Origin: Odobenus rosmarus divergens
Lineage: Eukaryota; Chordata; Mammalia; Carnivora; Odobenidae
NCBI RefSeq assembly: GCF_000321225.1
Contig: NW_004450464.1
Location: 2,547,427 to 2,611,426, forward strand
Length of the DNA stretch: 64,000 nt
Direction: 5' to 3'
A program made the position numbers and the translations under genes. Below are positions 56,746-64,000 of the stretch, in pieces. A model generated the notes under the pieces. The model searched no databases and was not told the DNA's origin. It worked only from the letters and a program-made list of their open reading frames with translations. The stretch's first letter is position 1, and each line of letters opens with the position of its first letter.

Positions 56746-58049
56746 GGACCATGCATACTAATTGCTTTCTATAGTGTCTGGCACATAGCTGAAGGTAACT
56801 AACTCATAGGTAATGTGTTGCTGTCGTTGTATTGATGATGACTTGAATTGTCACTTAACTCCTAGCTCTATGGCACGGGTTCAGTATTGTTCAGGTCTCG
56901 AGTTGAGAGAGAGAGCCCCCCCTTACTTCATGAGACTTTCCTCCTCTGAATCCCATCGGCAGAGCTCCCTTTTTTTCTTTCCTCCACACCCAGACCACAG
57001 GGAGAAATCTGATGCCAACTCAGTTGAGAGTTCCAAATGTGTCACAAAATACTTACCAGTTGACTTTACATTTCAGGCACTAACAATTACCACAAATATT
57101 TAAATCAGCAGCTTCATAGTTCTACCTGATTTGACTCTTTCTTCTTTGTTTATAACAAAATTTTATGTGTGTTACATACCGCATCCTCTAAATAGTCTCA
57201 GGAACTACAAGTTCATAGACCACTGACCAGGTAGAATCACAAAACAAAAGTGTTAGACATGAACTAGAACTTGAGCTTTGGTTCATAGTCTAACACTCCC
57301 TCTACCTCGCTATGGAATAAATACATCTATTTAAAATAAACTTCCCATTTTGAAAGACAGGACAAGAAAGTAAAAGAGGATTGGCTTTCTATTCTCTAGA
57401 AAATAATCCTCCAGGTCTTAAGGTATAAACCTAAAAAGTTGAGGGAGAGTGGCAGAAACCATATAGAGAGATAGATATGGATATAGATACATAAATGTCT
57501 TGAAAATGAAGTTATTACATGTTATAAGCATGAAGATCGGAATTTAGTCCCCCTTTGAACTAGGGCCCAATATCACTCTAGGAGCCCAGAATGTGAAAAC
57601 ATATAGTGGACACCAAGGTATTTTTTTCCTTCTTTCAGTTAATACCTTTCTCATCTTTGTGCCAACAGGAGACAGAATAGAGCAGAAAACATGGTTTCTA
57701 AATAAAGCAGTTAATCCCTTAACCTCATTCAGCATAAACATGGTAATATTATTGCCGGAATAATGAAAATGATAGTAATTAGACAGAAAGAAAAAAGAGA
57801 AAGTAAGAGAATTTATATGCATTGTATGTTCCCTGAGTCGGAAAGATGTGAATTAAATTACTTTGTTATTGGCAATAGAGCCAATTGCTATTTATGTTAT
57901 GCCAGTGATCTTTGTCTCTCTCTCTCTCTTGCTCTCTCTCTCTCAATTTCCAGGGTTTAGCTGTGAGAGAGAAAACTATTGACTAATTAGAGAAGAAAGA
58001 AGAAAAAAGAGTAACAAGCTAGAATGTCCAATATAGCAAGAAAATATGA
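56746..58049. other. Unrecognised stretch
   Basis: Contains CT microsatellite DNA at 57,911-57,943 and GATA-like repeats near 57,465-57,490. No gene or other repeat is recognised. Confidence 0.45.
57911..57943. repeat. CT microsatellite
   Basis: (CT)n interrupted once by TTG. Confidence 0.9.
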
Positions 58050-58200
58050 TACCACAGAAAGAATATGGGCTTCAATCCTCACCTCCACTATTCCTGAATT
58101 GTGTGTCCCTAACAAGCTATTTGATCTCTTCAAGTTTTCTTCTCTGCATCTGTAAACATGAGATTTCAAGCAATCCATACATAGTATATGTTCTCAAAAA
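58050..58200 (+). mobile_element. MIR SINE
   Basis: CAGAAAGAATATGGGCTTCAATCCTCACC, TTCCTGAATTGTGTGTCCCTAACAAGC-TATTTGATCTCTTCAAG and TTCTCTGCATCTGTAAACATGAG follow the MIR order. Confidence 0.75.
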
Positions 58201-58435
58201 GTGTATAGTTCCTTAGTCATGTCACCTTGATCATAGCTTTTCCTGACCTTTTGCAAATTCCAAACTCTACAAATCAGCTGCAATGTACAGACCCTGGAAC
58301 AGCCCAGAGTATTAGTAATAATAAAAACAGTGGCATGTAGTATTATCTTCAACAAGTATTTCTTAATTCTATCCCCACTGTTTTGATTGCCTTATCTAAT
58401 TTTAATTTATTTAGAATTAATTTTTTTTTCTTTCA

Positions 58436-58635
58436 GGGGCACCTGGGTGGCTCAGTTGGTTAACTGTCTGACTCTTGAATTCGGCTCTGGTCATGAGTTC
58501 AGGGTTCTAAGATCAAGCTCTGTGTCAGGATCCACACTCAGTGGGGAGTCTGCTTGAGATTTTCTCTCTCCCTCTCCCTCTGTCCTTCCTCTCTCTCTCT
58601 CTCTCTCAAATAAATTAATTAATTAAATCTTAAAA
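58436..58635 (+). mobile_element. CAN-SINE, older subfamily
   Basis: The head GGGGCACCTGGGTGGCTCAG is followed by a GACTCTTGAATTCGGCTCTGGTCATGAGTTCAGGG body. The tail is AAATAAATTAATTAATTAAATCTT. No clear target-site duplication. Confidence 0.95.
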
Positions 58636-58817
58636 GATTTTTTTATTTACATATCACCTAGATAAATCCAACTTACCTCTTTTATATATGGAAAAAATAT
58701 AATAGAGTTGTTGGGTTATAAAACACTAGAATCATAAAAATCAACCCTATGTTTCTCAGATAACTTTTGACTTGAAGTTAATTACAAAATCGTATCCGAA
58801 GAATAGAATTGAAATTA

Positions 58818-59167
58818 TGTCTTAGTCAGCTTGGGCAGCCATACAGAATACCATTAACTGGGTGGCTCAAACAACTGACCTTTATTTCTCATAGGTATGG
58901 AGGCTGGGAAGATCAAGGTGACTGCAGTTCCTATGTCTGGTAGGAGCTCTCCTCCTGGCTTGCAGAAGGCTGCCTTTCTGCTGTGTCCTCACATAGTAGA
59001 GAGAGGAAGCTCTGGTGTCTCTTCCTTTTCTAATAAGGGCATCATTAATCCCGTCATGGCCCCTCTCTTGATCCTTCCTAATGGGTCCACCTACTAACAC
59101 CATCACTTTGGGGATTAGGGTTTCAACATACAAATTCTGAAGGGGACACAAACAAAAGTCTATAACA
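58818..59167 (-). mobile_element. MaLR/MLT1-like solo LTR
   Basis: The plus strand reads TGTCTTAGTCAGCTTGGGCAGCC, AACTGGGTGGCTCAAACAAC, ATGGAGGCTGGGAAGATCAAGGTG, GCTGTGTCCTCACATAG, TTAGGGTTTCAACATACAAATTCTG, and ends TCTATAACA. It is a nearly complete LTR on the minus strand without internal sequence. Confidence 0.85.
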
Positions 59168-60119
59168 AACGGCCTTGCTAAAAAGGCGAGAGAGAAATAA
59201 ATATGCATGTTGATGTCTAACAGCATTAAAAACAGGACAAATTAGCTCTGCAAAATAAGACATCTTAACTCCTATCATTCACTCAAAATCACTTAAATAA
59301 ATTCTGCTAAATCATATAGTGTTTAGATTAATCCTTGGAGTAAATGAATAGTTATAACAGTCGTCAAAGAATATGAAGCTATCTTTCAGCATCATAAAAT
59401 TAATGAACAAAATTTTTACTCTTCAGACCATATTTTCATTGAGGCATCAAAGAAGTAGAATCAATACTTTTGGAAAGATTGATCAAATTTTGTAGAGATG
59501 TCTTGAATTAATGCACAAAGTTGTATTTTTTAAAACTTTAAAAATATCCTATTTTTTAACTTAAAAATATTTAGTTGAGGATCTGGATAACAACAAAATA
59601 GAAACTTAAAAGTTAAAACTTTCCACAACTCTGGTATTAACTGTTAAAATCCTCCAGGATATTTTGGGAGAAACAAATGCCTAAGTAGTTCAGAAATTAA
59701 CATTTTCTCATGCATGTAAAACAACCAGATGTTTTCTTCCCGGAAAAAAAAGTTATCTTTTTTTTGGAAAATGTTTGCTATCCTACCTAAATATCATTAA
59801 TTGTACAATAACAATTGTTTTATGGTAGTACCTTTAACCTTTTCCCCTAAATCGGCTACAAAATTATCACTTCTGCAGAACAGGATAGTTTCTAAAGGCC
59901 ATTTCGTAAGAAAATAGTTCTAGTCTAAAGAAGGATAAAGTATAAAATTCAAAGAAATGCAAGAAAGAGAAAAAAAACAGAGTCTACAAAAAATATCTCT
60001 CACATTTGAGCCTGTATGACACTCATAGTTTGTCCTACCCTGACTTTTATATTAGTTATAAATATCTAAATCGGCCATTTATATGTATACATTTTCTTCT
60101 GTACAATTAATAAACATGA
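59168..60119. other. Unrecognised AT-rich stretch
   Basis: No repeat or gene recognised. Confidence 0.45.
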
Positions 60120-60250
60120 TTTGTATTAACTGCCAAGAAGACAGAAAGGTTGAGAAACTCACCCATGGTTATAGGAGTGCATGGTGAAAGCCAGGAACTG
60201 AATCTGAGTACAGTTTCAATTCTAAGTCATTCATTCTTCTGCCTTTTGGT
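60120..60250 (-). mobile_element. MIR SINE fragment
   Basis: GAAAGGTTGAGAAACTCACCCATGGTTATAGGAGTGCATGGTGAAAGCCAGGAACTGAATCTGAG is the complement of the MIR core. Confidence 0.65.
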
Positions 60251-62889
60251 AGTCCTGGATTAACTGGCATAAAGAATAAAAGATTATGTCAAGAAAGATG
60301 GGCTTGCTAGAAAATGTGAAGGAGGTGAGAGGAACAGGGATTATTTCATTGCCACAAAGATTTAGTGCCATAGTATTAAATTTGGTGATAAAAGAGAAGC
60401 CAATTGAGTAGGGAATATCACATTTTCCATTGTGATAGTTCAGCCATGATAAAAGAAGATACTTGAAGATAAAAATAATGTTTTAAAACAGCTGTTTTCT
60501 TAATACTATGTCAATGATACAAAAACATTAAATCATAAGTTGTACCCTCAATGAAAATAGATCTAGTATGGAAGAAAAAGCATAACCAAATTTTAAAAAA
60601 GGATCTATAATTTTAAAAATGGTTCAAAAAAGCAATAAAAAGAATAGGCAAGATAACTGGGTAAAGATGACAATATTTAAACTGATTATTAAGATAAATA
60701 TATCATTAAATTATAATATAAATTAATAACAATTTATGTACATAAATTACATGTTGATATAATAAAAATAATATATAATAAAATATTATTATTTTATGAT
60801 AAGATTAGGAGAATCCTTCCCATCTTACTAAAATAAAATAAGTCATTTTCCTTAAGGAAATAAAAATCATTTAATTAAATATAATTTTAACATATCAATA
60901 ATAGTGTTTTAGGATTCAAACTTCATTATGTTGGAGAATTATATTAGACAACAAAATATAATTAAGTCAAAATTATTACATGGTTAGAGGCTTATTTTTC
61001 AGGTATACTATGTTTAAAATCCATAATAACATTGCATTGTTCATATATTTAGATAATTTCTGTAGAATACTGAATATTCTGTTCTTTGCATATATATCCA
61101 TATGCTGATGTAATTCATATGAGAATACCAGATTTGCATGTTAGTAAAAACATGGTTTGTGAGTTTGTTTGTTTTTTCTTTCCATTCCTCTGGGAAATAA
61201 TTGTGGTCTTTTGCAAACCTGAAATAGCACAATTTCCTATATTTTTGATATTCTTCAAAAGACACCACAGATTATATAATTCAGTACAGATAGGATGCTG
61301 GCATTAAATGAAACTGTTATAGTTATTCTCTGTGCTTTTTCTAATAATAATTTTGCAACCCCATTCTTCCTTGCCTACAATTTTTAAGCAGATTTAGTGG
61401 GAATTTTTGTATGCCATATGAAATATAATCATAACCTTTAGAATTGAATTTCTCCTTCAACTAATAGTCTTTAAAGTGGATCATTTAAGATTTTCCCCCT
61501 TAGCTTCTATATCCCTGTTTAATCATTATTTAACACCTCTACATTCCTTCATCTGATCATCATTTCTCAAAATTCTTAAGCATGACAGCCTCCTGAAATA
61601 CCCACTAAAAAGCCATATAGTTAATTTCTGCACAGGGAATGGACACAAGATTATTCTACTATAAATTGTCAGTCTCATCTTCCCAGGCTTGCAGAGACAC
61701 ACACACACAATGATGCTGTTCATTTACAAGTCCACATTTATTATAATGCACTATTTATCATTATTCAGGAAGCTGAGACTCTCCTGTCAAGAGACAGAAG
61801 TGTCAAAAGAAGTCAGCACGTTCAGGAGGTGTAAGCAAAGTCAGCTTTGGTTCAATAGGTATTTCTTTATACTTAGGAACCTAACCCCAGATGTGTTAAT
61901 GTGCAAAGCAATAGGGAAGTACGATGGAGTTTTATAGATCTACCCGGTAAACATGTGGCAGGCACATGAATACAGTAAATCACATCATTTTTCATTGAAT
62001 CTACTACTCAGAGAAATAATTTAAGGACAGCAGTTTACTGAGGACTAACCACTTAGAAAGCATTTATTGAGAGCCTACTGCAGTCTTCATCCACAAATTA
62101 GGCAAAAGTAGTCTTTGCAGCACATATTACTTGGAGGACACTGTTCCTTCCTTCCTACATAGGGCTCTTGTTATGAGGAATAAAGAAGACCTATTTGGGT
62201 CTCCTCTCATATTGTTTCATATGAAGGAACTTTGAGAAAGTCTTATATGCAACTATTTAATGTATGTCTGGCAGAAAAATAGAAGGAGTGAATTCAATAA
62301 TTTCACTTCTGTCCTGCCTTGAGCAAGACTCCTTTCAAGAATTTTTCTGTATAGCCACTGTTTTAGGTAATTTAAAACTATACATGAAACTTGGAAAGAT
62401 AATTCTCTCAAATTCAGACTGGCCAACTTAAAGTTATTTAAGCAGACATGATCAGTCTAATGTCATTAGAAGTTAGGACTATTTAGCTATCAGAAGTAGG
62501 AAAGGGGGAAAAAAAGGTAGGAAAGGAAAAGATAAAAAATCAGACTTAATATAGGATTCTGTTTACAGTTTTTTTTAAAAGCCATAAAGTTTAAATACAC
62601 CCTTACCATTATCACCCTACTTCAAGAATTAAACCCAACCACATCAACCCTAAAAGGAAAAATAAGAAATTTATCATTCAAGATTACTTGATATGTAACA
62701 ATTTCTACACTTCATATTGATTTCAGAAAAGAATAAGAAAATACATTTAAAATAAATGTTTTTATTTGGGGTTTTTTTGTCCTATCAAGCATATAAAAAT
62801 TAAGACTGGAGAATCAAATAATGATTCTCTGAAACAAATATAAAAATTTTCTACTATAAATTACTGAACAGCAGAAAGGTTAGAAAAAG
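60251..62889. other. AT-rich unrecognised stretch
   Basis: Very A/T-rich at 60,660-60,960. A short CA repeat lies at 61,698-61,710. A GAAAGCATTTATTGAGAGCCTACTGC word at 62,055 may be an L2/MIR terminus. Nothing else is identified. Confidence 0.45.
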
Positions 62890-63760
62890 GACGTTGGTGA
62901 AAATAACAGAGTAAGGACATCTAAAACTAATGCCCTCATAAAAGCAATGAGAACATGGTAAAAAATTATCAAAATTAACTTTTCAGAACTATGAAAATTA
63001 AGCTAAGGTTTACAATAACCCATGGAGGATTTATTCAAGAAAAGCAACAATGAGCTCTGTGGCATTCTAAATTCCCTGAGTTCCATCTCTAGCTAACTAA
63101 CCTGAAATCCAACAACCCATATCATGGTGAAAACCAGCAGCCTGGAGATCACTGGAGGAACAAAAACAGAGTTGAAACTTCTCTTAAACTCCATTTCCAG
63201 AGAACCACTATCAGTTGACCTATTTGGCAGTTTCGGCAAGACCTTCCTTGTAAGGCTGTCTTCATTTGACCTGTGTTAGAACTTCCCCAATGCAAAAATC
63301 TTTTCCTGTGAGAGTATTTGTTAAAAACAAATACAGGCCCTTGTTTAACTTCATGGCTGCCTGAGGAAGTGGATCACAATCGAAGCAAATAATAGATGAA
63401 CCAAAAGCTAGGGGATAAGATGTCCACAGTCTCTTTGAAAAGATCTAACCTATTCCTGAGAATCTAGAGGGTCATTTCCATACATAAGACCGTGCACATG
63501 TTCAGCGCTATGTGCCTGCTCAAGAAAGACTTAAGAAGGCCCTAAGCTATTTCTTATTTCTGCTTGAACTTGAAACTCTTCACGAGCAGGAAGTGAAGTC
63601 TAAGGCAGAGCTAGTAATTGTCAACTGAGTACTGAAGCAAAGCCTTAACATGCACACAGAGCCTCTTAGCAAAGACTGAGATTTACTGGTTCTGGGTTCA
63701 TAAGGAAATTTGCATTGAATCATTAGTTCACCAAAGCTAATTGACAGAGATATCAGCAGC
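62890..63760 (+). mobile_element. Possible L1ME/HAL1 5'-region relic
   Basis: AAAATAACAGAGTAAGGACATCTAAAACTAATGCCCTC and AAGAAAAGCAACAATGAGCTC resemble the plus-strand 5' region of old L1-type elements (a 'gcagagtaagaggac' start followed by A-rich text). Weak assignment. Confidence 0.3.
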
Positions 63761-64000
63761 CACACATGATAAATAACATAGACTCTACAGAATTAGTTTA
63801 GAAAGTCACTGAACAAACAGTAGGGGATAAATGAAGCTTTATAGGAACAGAGTTCTTGTATAGTATGAAATTAAGTTGTTATAAATAAGATGTTAATTGT
63901 GATCCTCATGACAATCACTAAGAAAATAACTCAAAAACATAGTTTAAAAAAAGGGGGAGGAATTTAAATGGCACATTAGAAAATATCAATTTAACACAAA

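Noticed and set aside
1..64000. CRISPR array, operon, defence island or other prokaryote-type system
   Set aside because: No regularly spaced repeats, no bacterial gene density, and the repeat content is plainly mammalian.
1..64000. Other small-RNA copies (U1, U6, Y, 7SK, 7SL, 5S) or mitochondrial insertions
   Set aside because: I looked for their signature words on both strands and saw none besides the U2 fragment; a covariance-model search could still find diverged ones.

Overview
The window is non-coding mammalian DNA from a carnivoran, most likely an arctoid caniform (bear, seal or mustelid type). The evidence is 19 tRNA-Lys-derived CAN-SINEs with caniform-type bodies (CTCCCTGCTCAGCGGGGAGCC-like core, TTTATTTATTTGACAGAGAGAG-like tail on the complement) and several copies of a carnivoran L1 3' end. 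The SINE bodies are not of the feline type. I recognise no functional protein-coding exon, no intact RNA gene and no CRISPR, operon or phage-like structure. All open frames are short and are explained by repeats, by the antisense of a pseudogene, or by chance in AT-rich DNA. The window is intergenic or deep intronic.

Layout. 0-6.5 kb: the tail of an L1 at the left edge, an L2 fragment, a MIR, a processed pseudogene of the ATP synthase subunit g gene (ATP5MG, minus strand, exact 16-bp target-site duplication), three CAN-SINEs (one with an 89-nt pure pyrimidine tail) and an old L1 ORF2 remnant. 6.5-17.1 kb: heavily nested old LINE DNA on the minus strand, interrupted by CAN-SINEs, MaLR-like LTRs and a 33-nt copy of the 5' end of U2 snRNA flanked by a 17-bp direct repeat. 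17.1-19.4 kb: no recognised repeats. 19.4-34 kb: L2, MaLR and hAT relics, CAN-SINEs, and an L1 3' end containing the only assembly gap (23,540-23,724). 34.3-39.2 kb: a long old L1 on the minus strand, from 3' UTR to 5' region. 39.5-41.5 kb: a HAL1-like element on the plus strand. 41.5-42.8 kb: an L2 interrupted by a SINE and a MER5-type hAT. 42.8-49 kb: mostly unrecognised, repeat-poor DNA. 49-64 kb: MIR, L2, a roughly 50-nt L1 tip, an L1M 3' UTR abutting a Tigger-like DNA transposon with a decayed transposase start, more SINEs, MaLR LTRs, and an L2 split by a carnivoran L1 with a bipartite 3' end.

The window records retrotransposition rather than a gene system. L1 machinery plausibly explains the L1s, the CAN-SINEs, the ATP5MG pseudogene and the U2 fragment, many of which still have readable target-site duplications. 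Nesting gives relative ages: L2/MIR and L1M/HAL1 oldest, then MaLR LTRs and hAT/Tigger elements, then CAN-SINEs and carnivoran L1s. Repeat family names are from memory of consensus sequences; boundaries of old elements are approximate (tens of bases or more). I found no convincing undescribed biological system.
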